A stretch of 64,000 nucleotides of DNA. Origin: Nitrosococcus watsonii C-113. Lineage in GTDB: Bacteria; Pseudomonadota; Gammaproteobacteria; Nitrosococcales; Nitrosococcaceae. The DNA is taken from assembly GCF_000143085.1 (NCBI RefSeq), contig NC_014315.1:1487001-1551000 (forward strand), written 5' to 3'. The translations under genes and the position numbers were made by a program. The notes beneath the pieces are model-generated. The model worked only from the letters and a program-made list of their open reading frames with translations. It did no database searches and was not told where the DNA came from. Below, piece after piece: positions 17,449 to 27,499 of the stretch. Numbering within the stretch: position 1 is the first letter of the stretch; every line of letters begins with the position of its first letter.

Positions 17449-19578
17449 GTGAGTAGTAAGCCTATAAAATTATGGCCGGGAAATTCCTATCCCCTAGGTG
17501 CGACCTGGGACGGATCGGGGACCAACTTTGCGCTATTTTCAGAAAACGCGACAGGCGTTGAACTTTGCCTCTTCAATGGCCCGGAGGAGACGCGGATTGA
17601 GCTTTCGGAAGCCTCCGATTTTTCTTGGCATGGCTACCTGCCAGGGGTAGGGCCGGGACAACGCTATGGTTTTCGGGTCCATGGTCCCTATGAGCCTCAG
17701 GCGGGCCATCGTTTTAATCCGGCTAAATTGCTGCTTGATCCTTATGCCAAGGCGATTGAGGGAAGGGTGCAGTGGGATGATGCCCTCTATGGCTACCAAG
17801 TCGGCCATCCCGAGGCCGATCTCAGTAAGGATGAGCGCGATAGTGCCCCAATGATGCCTAAATGCGTGGTGATTGACCCCAGTTTTGATTGGGAAGGAGA
17901 TCGCCAGCTCCGAATCCCCTGGGATGAGACGATCATCTATGAGGTTCATGTGAAGGGTTTTACCGCTCGCCATCCAGAAGTTCCGGAGCATCTGCGGGGG
18001 ACGTATGGCGGTTTGGCTTACCCGCCGGTGATTGAGCATCTGCGTTCCCTGGGGGTAACGGCGGTTGAACTTATGCCGGTTCACCACTGCATTTTCGAGC
18101 GTCGTTTAGTTGAGCAGGGATTGCGTAATTATTGGGGTTATGATTCTATTGGTTACTTCGCACCGGATGCCCGCTACGCTAGCCATTCGGAGGTAAGCCA
18201 GCAAATCAAGGAGTTTAAGGCCATGGTCAAGGCGTTGCATCAGGCCGGACTCGAGGTGATTTTGGACGTGGTTTACAATCATACCGCCGAGGGAAACGAA
18301 CTCGGGCCTACCCTGTGCTTCCGGGGTGTGGATAATGCCAGCTATTACCGTTTGCAGCTTGATGATTCCCGCGCCTACATGGATTATACGGGCTGTGGTA
18401 ATACCCTCAATATGATGCATCCCCGCACCCTGCAGCTCATTATGGACAGCCTCCGCTACTGGGTGCTGGAAATGCATGTGGATGGATTTCGCTTTGACCT
18501 GGCGTCGGCGCTTGCGCGGGAGCTGCATGAAGTGGATCGGCTGGGGGCGTTCTTTGATATTATCCACCAAGATCCGGTAATTTCTCAGGTCAAGCTGATT
18601 GCTGAGCCTTGGGATCTAGGTGAGGGAGGCTATCAGGTGGGTAATTTTCCACCGGGCTGGGCTGAATGGAATGGGAAATATCGGGATTCCATGCGTGATT
18701 ATTGGCGTGGGGTCGAGCAGACGCTGGGGGAATTCGCCTATCGGTTTACGGGTAGTTCTGATCTTTATGAAGCCAGTGGCCGCCGGCCTTTTGCAAGCAT
18801 CAATTTTATCACCGCCCATGATGGTTTTACGCTCCATGATCTGGTCTCTTATAACGAGAAGCATAACGAGGCCAATGGAGAAGACAATCAGGATGGCGAA
18901 AGCCATAATCGTTCCTGGAATTGCGGCGTTGAGGGGCCTACCGATGATCCTAACATCAATGGGCTTCGGGCGCGCCAGAAGCGTAACTTCCTGGCGACCC
19001 TGTTTTTATCCCAAGGCGTGCCCATGCTGCTCGGCGGCGATGAAATAGGCCGAAGCCAGCAAGGGAACAATAATGCTTACTGCCAGGATAATGAGATCTC
19101 CTGGTTTGATTGGGACCATACGGATGAAATTTTGCTGAAATTTACCCAGCAGTTAATCCATCTCCGGAAGGAGCATCCTATCTTTCGCCGCCGCCATTGG
19201 TTTCATGGCCGTCCTATTCACGGCGGCGAAGTTTTTGATATCAAGTGGTTCACGCCAGAAGGAGAGGAAATGTCGGAGGAAGACTGGCGCGTGGGCTATG
19301 CTAAATCCTTGGGAGTTTATTTGAATGGCGCGGGCATTACCAGCACTGACCGACGTGGCGAACCGGTGGTTGACGATAGCTTTTACCTGCTCTTCAATGC
19401 CCATCATAAGCCGCTGGCTTTCACGCTCCCGAAGGAAGAGGAGGGGCAGCGCTGGATAGAATCCCTGGATACGGATAAATCTCTTCCTGGACCTGAGGAA
19501 GATCCTTCTCGCTATGAGCCAGGTAGCCAAGTGACAGTTAAGGGTAGGGCATTGGTTTTATTGCGTCAAATAGGCTAG
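17449..19578 (+). CDS. glgX: Glycogen debranching enzyme GlgX (isoamylase type)
   Basis: GH13 enzyme hydrolysing alpha-1,6 branches of limit dextrin. An N-terminal CBM48 domain (YPLGATWDGSGTNFALFSEN) precedes the barrel. Barrel motifs in order are VILDVVYNHTAEGN, HVDGFRFDLASALAR with the nucleophile aspartate, LIAEPWDLGEGGYQVG with the acid glutamate, and FITAHDGFTLHDLVSYN with the transition-state aspartate. QGVPMLLGGDEIGRSQQGNNNAY follows. The start is GTG 17449. Length 709 is normal for GlgX. No other glycogen gene is near except pgm at 34.8 kb. Confidence 0.95.
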   Translation: MSSKPIKLWPGNSYPLGATWDGSGTNFALFSENATGVELCLFNGPEETRIELSEASDFSWHGYLPGVGPGQRYGFRVHGPYEPQAGHRFNPAKLLLDPYAKAIEGRVQWDDALYGYQVGHPEADLSKDERDSAPMMPKCVVIDPSFDWEGDRQLRIPWDETIIYEVHVKGFTARHPEVPEHLRGTYGGLAYPPVIEHLRSLGVTAVELMPVHHCIFERRLVEQGLRNYWGYDSIGYFAPDARYASHSEVSQQIKEFKAMVKALHQAGLEVILDVVYNHTAEGNELGPTLCFRGVDNASYYRLQLDDSRAYMDYTGCGNTLNMMHPRTLQLIMDSLRYWVLEMHVDGFRFDLASALARELHEVDRLGAFFDIIHQDPVISQVKLIAEPWDLGEGGYQVGNFPPGWAEWNGKYRDSMRDYWRGVEQTLGEFAYRFTGSSDLYEASGRRPFASINFITAHDGFTLHDLVSYNEKHNEANGEDNQDGESHNRSWNCGVEGPTDDPNINGLRARQKRNFLATLFLSQGVPMLLGGDEIGRSQQGNNNAYCQDNEISWFDWDHTDEILLKFTQQLIHLRKEHPIFRRRHWFHGRPIHGGEVFDIKWFTPEGEEMSEEDWRVGYAKSLGVYLNGAGITSTDRRGEPVVDDSFYLLFNAHHKPLAFTLPKEEEGQRWIESLDTDKSLPGPEEDPSRYEPGSQVTVKGRALVLLRQIG

Positions 19579-19586
19579 TTTACTAT

Positions 19587-19609
19587 TTTTATGAATTTTA
19601 TTCATAAAA
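19587..19609 (+). terminator. AT-rich hairpin after glgX
   Basis: TTTTATGAA at 19587-19595 pairs with TTCATAAAA at 19601-19609 around TTTTA, nine bases after the glgX stop and followed by TTTTAAAAA. It fits a weak bidirectional intrinsic terminator ahead of metE. Confidence 0.4.
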
Positions 19610-19696
19610 TTTTAAAAATAATTAAATTGTATTAATAAACCACCTGGGGCACACTATTTCTTATTGATAAGGAAAGCAATAAGGAAGGTGTTTATC

Positions 19697-21973
19697 GTGA
19701 TCTTGGCACATAATCTAGGTTTCCCACGAATAGGCGGTCAACGGGAATTGAAGTGGGCGCTGGAATCTTATTGGAAAGAACAGCTGGGTCAGCAAGAGCT
19801 GCTTCAGGTAACCAGAGAGTTGCGGGCACGCCATTGGAAGCAGCAACAAGAAGCGGGTCTAGACTTAGTTCCTGTGGGTGATTTTTCCTGGTATGACCAG
19901 GTGCTTGATATGTCCGTCCTGTTAGGGGTGATACCGCCCCGCTTCGGTGAACTCCAAGACGAAGTTGATCTAGCTACCTACTTTTGCATGGCTAGAGGGC
20001 GAGCGCCTGGGAAAAAAGAGGTGGCAGCCTGCGAAATGACTAAATGGTTTAATACCAACTACCACTATATTGTTCCTGAGTTTCAGCCCCAGCAGACTTT
20101 TCGCCTAGCGAGCAGCACCTTGTTTAATCAGGTTGCGGAGGCGCAAGCACTGAATTTTTCTATTAAACCAGTATTACTTGGGCCTTTAAGTTTTTTATGG
20201 TTGGGTAAGAGTAAAGGCAGGGCGTTCGATAAGCTTTCTTTGCTAGACGCGTTGCTGCCAGTATACGGGCAAGTGTTGCATCGTCTCAAGACGCAGGGAG
20301 TCGAGTGGGTTCAGATGGATGAGCCGATTCTAGTTTTGGATCTACCTCCGGATTGGAAAGCCGCTTTTGAAAGGGCCTATTCTAACCTGGCTAACGGCGG
20401 TCCGAAACGTCTCCTGGCCACTTATTTTGGCGCGCTTGGCGATAATACCCGGTTGGCTTGCCAGTTGCCGGTAGAAGGTCTGCATATCGATCTGGTTAGC
20501 GCCCCTGGGCAATTGACCCAGGTGCTGGATGAGTTTTCCTCTTATAAGATTCTCTCCGCTGGTCTCGTGGATGGGCGTAATATTTGGCGTAATAACCTAG
20601 AAGCGAGTCTCGCGCAGCTAGAAGCCTTGCGGGAACGTCTAGATGATCGGCTTTGGATCGCCCCTTCTTGTTCTTTGCTCCATAGCCCCATGGATTTAGC
20701 TTTAGAATCGTCGTTGGATGAAGAGTTAAAGTCATGGTTAGCGTTTGCCATGCAAAAAATCGAAGAGATAGCGACTCTGAAACGAGCGTTAGTGGAAGGG
20801 CGGAGCATTGTGGCTCAGGCATTGGCGGATTCGGCCGCAGCTCAATCAAGCCGTTGCCAGTCAGAGCGAATTTACCGGCCGGAAATTCAAGCCCGCATGG
20901 CTGACGTGAATGAAGACATGACTCGGCGACGCCATAAATACCCTGTTCGTGCTCAAATTCAACGGGAGCAGTTAAAGTTGCCACTCTACCCTACCACGAC
21001 GATTGGCTCCTTCCCTCAAACGCTGGATATTCGTAAAGCCCGGCGGGATTTCAAGGCGGGCCGGATTGCCGAACCAGAATACCGAGAGCGGATGGAAGCT
21101 GAGATTGCGAGGGCTATCCAGGCGCAGGAAAGTTACGGCTTGGATGTACTGGTCCATGGGGAGGCGGAACGCAATGATATGGTGGAATATTTTGGCGAGC
21201 AGTTAGAAGGTTTTGCTTTCACCCACAATGGATGGGTTCAGAGCTATGGTTCCCGGTGTGTCAAGCCACCTATTATCTATGGTGATGTGATTCGCCGGCA
21301 GCCCATGACGGTAGCGTGGCTGCGCTATGCTCAGTCACTGACCTCAAGGCAGGTTAAAGGGATGTTGACGGGCCCTGTGACTTTGTTGCAATGGTCCTTC
21401 GTGCGCGATGATCAGCCTCGAGCCGATACCTGCCTGCAATTAGCCCTGGTCCTGCGTGATGAAGTGTGGGATTTGGAGCAGGCGGGCATCAAGATTATCC
21501 AGATCGATGAACCGGCCTTCCGGGAAGGGTTGCCGTTGCGCAGGGTAGAATGGGAGTCCTATCTAGCTTGGGCAGTGCGCTGTTTCCGGGTGGCATCTAG
21601 TGGAGTGGAGGACGGAACTCAGATTCACACTCATATGTGTTACTCGGAGTTTAACGATATTATTCATGCTATCGCGGCCTTGGATGCGGATGTGATTACC
21701 ATTGAAACGTCCCGTTCCGATGAGGAATTGCTGGCAGCATTTGCCAACTTTGAATATCCTAATGAAATAGGTCCTGGAGTCTATGACATCCACTCTCCCG
21801 TGGCGCCCACTGAAGTGCAAATTGTGGGATTGCTTAAAAAGGCAGCTGGCTATATCCCTGCCGAGCGGCTTTGGGTTAATCCTGATTGCGGCCTTAAGAC
21901 TCGCACGTGGCCGGAAGTAGAAACAGCACTTCGCACTATGGTGGCGGCGGCCCATGGTTTGCGGAGTGCTTGA
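19697..21973 (+). CDS. metE: Cobalamin-independent methionine synthase MetE
   Basis: Transfers methyl from 5-methyltetrahydropteroyltri-L-glutamate to homocysteine without B12. The N-terminal barrel starts [20 protein letters not shown]; the catalytic barrel starts [20 protein letters not shown]. Zinc ligands lie in [13 protein letters not shown] and [10 protein letters not shown], and [20 protein letters not shown] lines the homocysteine site. GTG 19697 is chosen as start: AAGGAAGG lies eight bases upstream and it gives [13 protein letters not shown], 758 residues, like other MetE. An upstream in-frame TTG would add eleven unconserved residues. Methionine/SAM supply fits the SAM-using hopanoid enzymes nearby, but that link is only inference. 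Confidence 0.95.
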   Translation: MILAHNLGFPRIGGQRELKWALESYWKEQLGQQELLQVTRELRARHWKQQQEAGLDLVPVGDFSWYDQVLDMSVLLGVIPPRFGELQDEVDLATYFCMARGRAPGKKEVAACEMTKWFNTNYHYIVPEFQPQQTFRLASSTLFNQVAEAQALNFSIKPVLLGPLSFLWLGKSKGRAFDKLSLLDALLPVYGQVLHRLKTQGVEWVQMDEPILVLDLPPDWKAAFERAYSNLANGGPKRLLATYFGALGDNTRLACQLPVEGLHIDLVSAPGQLTQVLDEFSSYKILSAGLVDGRNIWRNNLEASLAQLEALRERLDDRLWIAPSCSLLHSPMDLALESSLDEELKSWLAFAMQKIEEIATLKRALVEGRSIVAQALADSAAAQSSRCQSERIYRPEIQARMADVNEDMTRRRHKYPVRAQIQREQLKLPLYPTTTIGSFPQTLDIRKARRDFKAGRIAEPEYRERMEAEIARAIQAQESYGLDVLVHGEAERNDMVEYFGEQLEGFAFTHNGWVQSYGSRCVKPPIIYGDVIRRQPMTVAWLRYAQSLTSRQVKGMLTGPVTLLQWSFVRDDQPRADTCLQLALVLRDEVWDLEQAGIKIIQIDEPAFREGLPLRRVEWESYLAWAVRCFRVASSGVEDGTQIHTHMCYSEFNDIIHAIAALDADVITIETSRSDEELLAAFANFEYPNEIGPGVYDIHSPVAPTEVQIVGLLKKAAGYIPAERLWVNPDCGLKTRTWPEVETALRTMVAAAHGLRSA

Positions 21974-22365
21974 ACGGGTATGAGAAATATGATGGCCCCA
22001 TTTGTGGGTGGGCCACGCTAACCGTTGACCGCAATGGGCTGGACCTTATACAGGGAGCTGCTGAGTTTGCTTAACCATTTGCCTGCTTTCTTCCTAGATT
22101 AATCAAAACGTTTCTACTATAACTTAAGTTCCTCGGCAAAGGTTCTGAGGTATTGGAGCAAAAGAGTAGTGTGGTGCGGGGGAGACAGGGAAGTCCCCGC
22201 GTATTTCACTAGGAGCAAATGGGGATACTCGGGAGTATGCCAAGGAGGATGGTCATCAAGCTCTTTTTTTTAGGGAAGTAAAGTGGGTTTAGAAAACGCT
22301 CCCCTTAGCTTCATGCATATTCTTTAAAATTTTGCCCGCAATGGGAGAAGGAAGGAGGTGGTGTG
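21974..22365 (+). promoter_or_regulatory. metE-hpnR intergenic region with structured leader
   Basis: About 390 bases without a gene. Close behind metE, TGGCCCC...GGGTGGGCCA (from 21993) can fold and may end that transcript. Further on are two compact hairpins: GCGGGG 22176-22181 with CCCCGC 22195-22200, and ATACTC 22225-22230 with GAGTAT 22233-22238. A T8 run follows at about 22264. The ribosome site GGAGG lies seven bases before ATG 22366. The 200-base G-rich leader could be a cis-acting RNA for hpnR, but I do not recognise a known riboswitch class. Confidence 0.35.
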
Positions 22366-23895
22366 ATGCGTTTTCTTGCTGTTCATCCAGGTCCGCTTAT
22401 GTACACTGAGGTTTTTTTACGGCTCGAGCCCTTGGGGCTCGAGTTGGTTGCCGAGGCGGTTCGGCGGGCCGGGCATGAGGTTCGAATTATTGATTTGCAG
22501 GTAGAAAATCACGCTGCCTATTTTAAGCTCATTGAACATTGGCGTCCCGATGCATTAGCCTTCTCATGCAATTTCTTGGCGAATGTACCCGAGATAGTTG
22601 ATCTAGCAAAAGAGACCAAGCGGCGCTTGCCCCGATGTTTTCTTTTTGTAGGGGGACACAGTGCTACCTTTACCGCCCACGAACTTCTGGAACATGGCGA
22701 CGGAGCGATCGACTGCGTACTGCGCGGGGAAGGGGAATCTTCCGTGGCACGGCTCATGGAGGTCATCGAGGAGGACAGAGAAGCTATCACGGAAGTACCT
22801 GGTGTTGTGACTTTGGAGGGTAATGGTCCGCCTCCCGTGATGGTGCCAAGCCTTGATGATATCCGACCTGCTCGAGATTTAGTACGGCACCGGCGTAAGT
22901 ACTTTATTGGCCATCTTGATCCCTGTGCTTCCATTGAATTTTCACGAGGGTGTCCTTGGGATTGCAATTTTTGCAGTGCTTGGACTTTTTATGGCAGGAG
23001 CTACCGCACGATTAGTCCGGAGGTGGCTGCCGAGGAGCTGGGGCGGATCAAGGAGTCGGGTATTTTTATTGTGGATGATGTGGCCTTTATCCAATCCAAG
23101 CACGGGCTAGAGATTGGTGAAGCGATTGCCCGCAAGGGAATCAAGAAAAAATTCTACCTCGAAACCCGGGGTGATGTACTCTTGCGTAACAAGGAAGTTT
23201 TTAAGTTTTGGCGGGAATTGGGGGTGGAATATATGTTTCTGGGCCTTGAGGCTATCGATGAGGAAGGTCTGAAGAAATTCCGCAAGCGAGTCTCTCTCGA
23301 CCAGAACATGGAAGCTCTGGAATGCGCCCGTTCCCTGGGTATTACCGTTGCTATCAATATCATTGCGGACACGGATTGGGATCGCAAACGATTTGAAGTT
23401 GTTCGTCAATGGTGCCTCGAAGTCCCGGAAGTGGTGAACATTAGTATTAATACGCCTTATCCTGGCACGGAAATTTGGCATACTCAATCTGATCGCTTAA
23501 CTACCCGTGACTACCGTCTCTTTGATATTCAACACGCGGTATTACCGACTCGGCTTCCGTTGGAAGAATTTTATAGCGAGCTTCTTAAAACCCAACGGGT
23601 GATGAATATGAAACATATTTCCTGGCGGACGATGGGGCATTTAGCGGGGTTGGTAAGCCAGCGTGTGGCTAGAGGGCAATTCAATTTCTTAAAAATGCTC
23701 TGGCGCTTTAATAAAGTCTATAATTTAGAGCGTTTACTAGCCGATCATGCGCATCCATCCCCCTATAAAATGGCTTTGCCTTCCGCTCCAGGAACGGCTG
23801 TCGATCGGAAAACGCTGTATGTTCATAAGGTTGAAAAACGGCAAAAATCAGTGCTTGATAAGGCTACCGCCCAGTTTGTTGAAGAAACGCGATAG
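22366..23895 (+). CDS. hpnR: HpnR-like hopanoid C-3 methylase (B12-binding radical SAM)
   Basis: About 509 residues with an N-terminal B12-binding Rossmann domain (residues 1-150: LAVHPGPLMYTEVFLRLEPLG, AGHEVRIIDLQ, LFVGGHSATF) and a central radical SAM domain whose SRGCPWDCNFCSAWTFYGRS carries Cx3Cx2C. The N terminus and length match proteins I know as hopanoid C-3 methylase HpnR rather than HpnJ or HpnP. HpnR makes 3-methylhopanoids using SAM and cobalamin. The start is ATG 22366 with GGAGG upstream; a GTG one codon earlier is possible. It stands outside the main hpn block, between metE and cti, both plausible partners in methyl supply and membrane adaptation. Confidence 0.8.
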   Translation: MRFLAVHPGPLMYTEVFLRLEPLGLELVAEAVRRAGHEVRIIDLQVENHAAYFKLIEHWRPDALAFSCNFLANVPEIVDLAKETKRRLPRCFLFVGGHSATFTAHELLEHGDGAIDCVLRGEGESSVARLMEVIEEDREAITEVPGVVTLEGNGPPPVMVPSLDDIRPARDLVRHRRKYFIGHLDPCASIEFSRGCPWDCNFCSAWTFYGRSYRTISPEVAAEELGRIKESGIFIVDDVAFIQSKHGLEIGEAIARKGIKKKFYLETRGDVLLRNKEVFKFWRELGVEYMFLGLEAIDEEGLKKFRKRVSLDQNMEALECARSLGITVAINIIADTDWDRKRFEVVRQWCLEVPEVVNISINTPYPGTEIWHTQSDRLTTRDYRLFDIQHAVLPTRLPLEEFYSELLKTQRVMNMKHISWRTMGHLAGLVSQRVARGQFNFLKMLWRFNKVYNLERLLADHAHPSPYKMALPSAPGTAVDRKTLYVHKVEKRQKSVLDKATAQFVEETR

Positions 23896-23994
23896 CTTTG
23901 TCTATGGATCGTTAGAGAGTCGTTGTGAATCTGAAATCTCAACCAAGGAAATAAGGATGAGCGTTTACACGCCGCAAGCAGGCGTAGGAGGTCA

Positions 23995-26355
23995 ATGAAT
24001 AACGCGATTCCTTGGAAGATCACGCTGCTGCTGGCAGCGAGCGTTGCTATCATCGGCTGCTCCGTTTACTGGAATACGAGATTGGAGCAGCGCTATGGTC
24101 AGCCAGAACCCAGGCGGCGGATCGTTGTTGCGGATTCCCAGGCCGGATTATTTTACCGGCGTAGGGTAAAGCCGGTGCTGGAACAACGCTGCGTCGTCTG
24201 CCATGGCTGTTATGATGCGCCTTGCCAGTTAAAATTGTCTTCCCCCGCTGGTATTGACCGTGGTGCTTCAAAAGAGCAAATTTACAACGGCACACGGTTA
24301 AAAGCTGCCCTGCCAAGCCGGCTGTACGAAGATGAGAAAACGACTTCCGGGTGGCGGCAAAGGTCTTTTTACCCCGTGCTGAATGAGCGCCGCCAGCTTG
24401 CCAGTATAAATTTAGAGGCCAGCCTGCTCTACCAGATGTTGGCGTTGAAGCGCCAACATCCTTTGCCTGCAGATCCGATTCTGGATGATACATTTGACCT
24501 GCGTCTGGGACGCGAGCAACAATGCCCGCAACTGGATGAGTGGGAGCATTTTTCCGCTAATTACCCGCTCTGGGGTATGCCCTACGCAACACCTGGGCTG
24601 AGTGAGGCGGAATTTACCCTACTCGAAACCTGGTTGCGCCAGGGTGCGAAAATGGCTAACGAGCCACCGCTCGATAAGGCTCATGCCGAGCAAATCGCGA
24701 TTTGGGAAACGTTCTTGAATGGCCATACTAAAAAACAACGGTTGATGGCCCGCTATCTGTACGAGCACTGGTTTCTGGCTCACTTGTACTTTGATAAACT
24801 GCAGGAGGGGGAGTATTTCAGGCTGGTACGCTCACGGACTCCGCCCGGCCAGCCGGTAGAGCGGATTGCAACACGACGCCCATACGATGACCCAGGCGGG
24901 GCACGGGTATATTACCGGCTGGTGCGCGAAGGGGGCACCATCCTTGCCAAGACGCACATGCCTTATGCTCTGAACCAAAAGCGGATGGAATGGCTGCAAG
25001 GGCTTTTCCTGGACGCAAAGTATAAAGTTAATTCCTTGCCCGATTATCAGCCTGAAGTTGCGGCTAATCCGTTCATCGCTTTTGAAGCCATTCCTGTGAA
25101 CAGCCGCTGGCGCTTTCTGCTCGAAGAAGCCAGGTTTACCATCATGAATTTTATCAAGGGTCCGGTTTGCCGTGGCCAGGTGGCGCTGAATGTTATCAAC
25201 GATCACTTCTGGGTGTTTTTTGTCGCTCCCGACTATAAACGTAATGCGCAAGCCGGACATTTTCTTGCCGCTCAGAAGGAACACCTGCGAATACCGGTTG
25301 AAACGGGCAGCAACGCCCTGCCGGTTTCAACTTGGGTGAAATACGCGAAGGCCCATGAGAAATATTTGGAAGCAAAAGCCCGCTGGATTGGCTCGCACTT
25401 TGGCAATGACCCGCTTAGTTTGGAACTCGTCTGGGACGGCGGCGGCGACAATCAAAATGCCGCGTTGACCATCTTTCGCCATTTTGACAGCGCCTCGGTA
25501 GTGTCCGGCATGATCGGGCGAGAGCCCAAAACCGCCTGGATTATCGACTATTCCTTACTGGAGCGGATTCATTACCTGCTGGTTGCAGGCTTCGATGTCT
25601 ATGGTAGCCTCGGCCACCAGTTGAGTACGCGCCTGTACATGGATTTCCTACGCATGGAAGGGGAATATAATTTCCTCGCCCTGCTTCCGAAGGATACCAG
25701 GGAGGAAGTTTATACACAGTGGTATCAAGACGCGAGCAAAAGCACTCGCGCCTATCTCTTTGGCAAGCGTGTCAGCTTGCAGGTGGATTCTGGTATTAAG
25801 TTCAAAACCGATGATCCGAAGTCTGAATTGCTGGGGATGATTCGCGCGCGTCTGGCGCCAGTGCTCAATGATAAATATGATCTGGATAAGAGTGATGTGC
25901 CTCCATTCCAGTGGCAGCCGTTGAAGCGACTTGATGCGACTATGGGGATAGCGGTCAGTTATCTACCGCAAGTGGTGTTTTTAAAAGTTACGGGAAACAA
26001 AGGGACTTATTACTATACCGTGCTGCACAATAATGCCCACAGTAACATCACCAGCCTGTTTCGGGAAGATAAATACCGACTGCCGGAGAAAGATAGCATC
26101 ACAGTAGTACGTGGATTTATTGGCGCCTATCCCGATGCTTTCTGGGAAGTCGATGAAACGCGGCTTGCGGAACTTGTAAACGGCGTGGCGAGTTTACAAA
26201 ATGATGCGGATTATTCTTCCCTGGTAGATAGGTTTGGCGTACGCAGGACTGATCGCCGGTTTTGGAATATTGGGGATGAATTTACCGCGGCCTATAAAAC
26301 AATTGACCCTATCCACGCAGGCTTGTTCGACTATAATCGCCTAGAAAATCGCTAG
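23995..26355 (+). CDS. cti: Fatty acid cis/trans isomerase Cti
   Basis: Periplasmic c-type cytochrome enzyme that converts cis-unsaturated acyl chains of membrane phospholipids to trans, stiffening the membrane under solvent or heat stress. An N-terminal hydrophobic segment (WKITLLLAASVAIIGCSVYW) directs export. CVVCHGCYDAPCQLKLSSPAGI near residue 67 holds the single CxxCH haem site in the arrangement typical of Cti, and 786 residues is the usual size. AGGAGGT lies directly before ATG 23995. Its neighbours hpnR and the fadE-fadI-fadJ block suggest a membrane-lipid neighbourhood. It has no downstream partner on the same strand. Confidence 0.93.
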   Translation: MNNAIPWKITLLLAASVAIIGCSVYWNTRLEQRYGQPEPRRRIVVADSQAGLFYRRRVKPVLEQRCVVCHGCYDAPCQLKLSSPAGIDRGASKEQIYNGTRLKAALPSRLYEDEKTTSGWRQRSFYPVLNERRQLASINLEASLLYQMLALKRQHPLPADPILDDTFDLRLGREQQCPQLDEWEHFSANYPLWGMPYATPGLSEAEFTLLETWLRQGAKMANEPPLDKAHAEQIAIWETFLNGHTKKQRLMARYLYEHWFLAHLYFDKLQEGEYFRLVRSRTPPGQPVERIATRRPYDDPGGARVYYRLVREGGTILAKTHMPYALNQKRMEWLQGLFLDAKYKVNSLPDYQPEVAANPFIAFEAIPVNSRWRFLLEEARFTIMNFIKGPVCRGQVALNVINDHFWVFFVAPDYKRNAQAGHFLAAQKEHLRIPVETGSNALPVSTWVKYAKAHEKYLEAKARWIGSHFGNDPLSLELVWDGGGDNQNAALTIFRHFDSASVVSGMIGREPKTAWIIDYSLLERIHYLLVAGFDVYGSLGHQLSTRLYMDFLRMEGEYNFLALLPKDTREEVYTQWYQDASKSTRAYLFGKRVSLQVDSGIKFKTDDPKSELLGMIRARLAPVLNDKYDLDKSDVPPFQWQPLKRLDATMGIAVSYLPQVVFLKVTGNKGTYYYTVLHNNAHSNITSLFREDKYRLPEKDSITVVRGFIGAYPDAFWEVDETRLAELVNGVASLQNDADYSSLVDRFGVRRTDRRFWNIGDEFTAAYKTIDPIHAGLFDYNRLENR

Positions 26356-26460
26356 TTGCTCGCTACTACTGGCAAAGGCTAGCACTGGCCTTCAGGATTT
26401 TTAACGCCCTACGCGCTTGGCTGTCTTGCCAGAGGGGGCGTTCACCCTTGACGGAGAACT

Positions 26461-27120
26461 TCAAGGTAGGGGGGTTATACATGCGGAGTCGTCATTGGTG
26501 GGCCTATTCACTTTTTTGCTTATGGGGTAAGCCTTCATTTTTTCCGGTGGATAAGACTTTAGCAGCGCCGTTAGCGTGCTGGCGGCTTGGTTTTGAGGGT
26601 TGAGCCAGGCATCGTAGTCGGTAGGTTCCAGGATGACCGGCATCCGGTCGTGAATTGGCTGGATTAGCTGATTGGCGCCAGTGACAATGATTGTACAGGA
26701 GCCGATGGATTTGCCCGTTTCTCCTTGCCAATGTTCCCAGAGTCCAGCAAAAGCAAACACTTCCCCATCACGACGGCAAATATAGTAGGGTTGTTTGCCG
26801 TCTGCCTCTGCTTTCCATTCATAGAATCCATCGGCGGGGATAAGGCAACGCCGCTGCCGGAACGCCTCCCGGAAGGCGGGTTTAGCGGCAACGGTTTCAG
26901 CACGGGCGTTGATGAGGTTGTAAGGCGTTTTTTCTTCCTTGGCCCAAGAGGGAATAAGCCCCCAGCGCAGCAGGATTAGCTCTCGAGGCTCTCCGCGCAC
27001 GGCGGGAACGGCTTGGGAAGGAGCGATATTGAAGCGGGGAGCTAGTGCCTGGGTTTGATGGAGATGGAAATGGGCAGTAATCCGTTCAAGAGAAGTATGA
27101 AGTGTATAACGGCCGCACAT
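26461..27120 (-). CDS. SRAP-domain protein (YedK/HMCES family)
   Basis: A 219-residue SOS-response-associated peptidase domain protein. The start MCGRYTL exposes Cys2 after Met removal; in YedK and HMCES this cysteine forms a thiazolidine crosslink to abasic sites in single-stranded DNA. PRFNIAPSQAVPAVR, NARAETVAAKPAFREAFRQRRC and ADGFYEWK (the catalytic glutamate region) are present, as is the histidine of HDRMPVIL. It is a stand-alone gene with cti convergent on it across ~105 bases. No LexA-like box was identified upstream. Confidence 0.93.
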   Translation of the reverse strand: MCGRYTLHTSLERITAHFHLHQTQALAPRFNIAPSQAVPAVRGEPRELILLRWGLIPSWAKEEKTPYNLINARAETVAAKPAFREAFRQRRCLIPADGFYEWKAEADGKQPYYICRRDGEVFAFAGLWEHWQGETGKSIGSCTIIVTGANQLIQPIHDRMPVILEPTDYDAWLNPQNQAASTLTALLKSYPPEKMKAYPISKKVNRPTNDDSACITPLP

Positions 27121-27499
27121 ATTAGATTATATCGATTTGAGAGAGCCCATAGAGTACCAGCTTTTGCATCAATTTATCTTTCGCTGTAATTTATCTTTCG
27201 CTGTGGTGGGGTTATCCAATTATAACTGCCGTGCCATAAAAGTTGGCTGACGCAGGAAACCTCTTCCTACAGAAAGAAATATTCTCCTTCTTCTAAAAAA
27301 TTATAAAGGCGTTGAGATTTAAGGAAAAAGCTTGCATGGAGTAGATGCTCCCTGTAAAAGCGTGTAGCCATAAGGCTTGCCGGGGCAAACGAGAAAGCGG
27401 GGGACTCTAACATTATAGGTAATTAGCTATACTTAATTTCACAGTCTGCTTTAGGGTGTTACCACTCGTTCCGGGAAAAGAGCAGGTTACCGCTTAATT
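27121..27499. other. Divergent intergenic region between SRAP gene and fadE
   Basis: Some 380 AT-rich bases without a gene. It contains a tandem pair of a 14-base unit, TTATCTTTCGCTGT, near 27174-27202. This may be an operator or a simple duplication. The fadE promoter should lie in the last 150 bases; no clear boxes or fatty-acid regulator site could be assigned. Confidence 0.4.

Noticed and set aside
17539-18087. A 182-codon antisense frame inside glgX, and similar ones in dxs, hpnN and fadJ.
   Set aside because: They are fully covered by well-supported conserved genes and show no family pattern.
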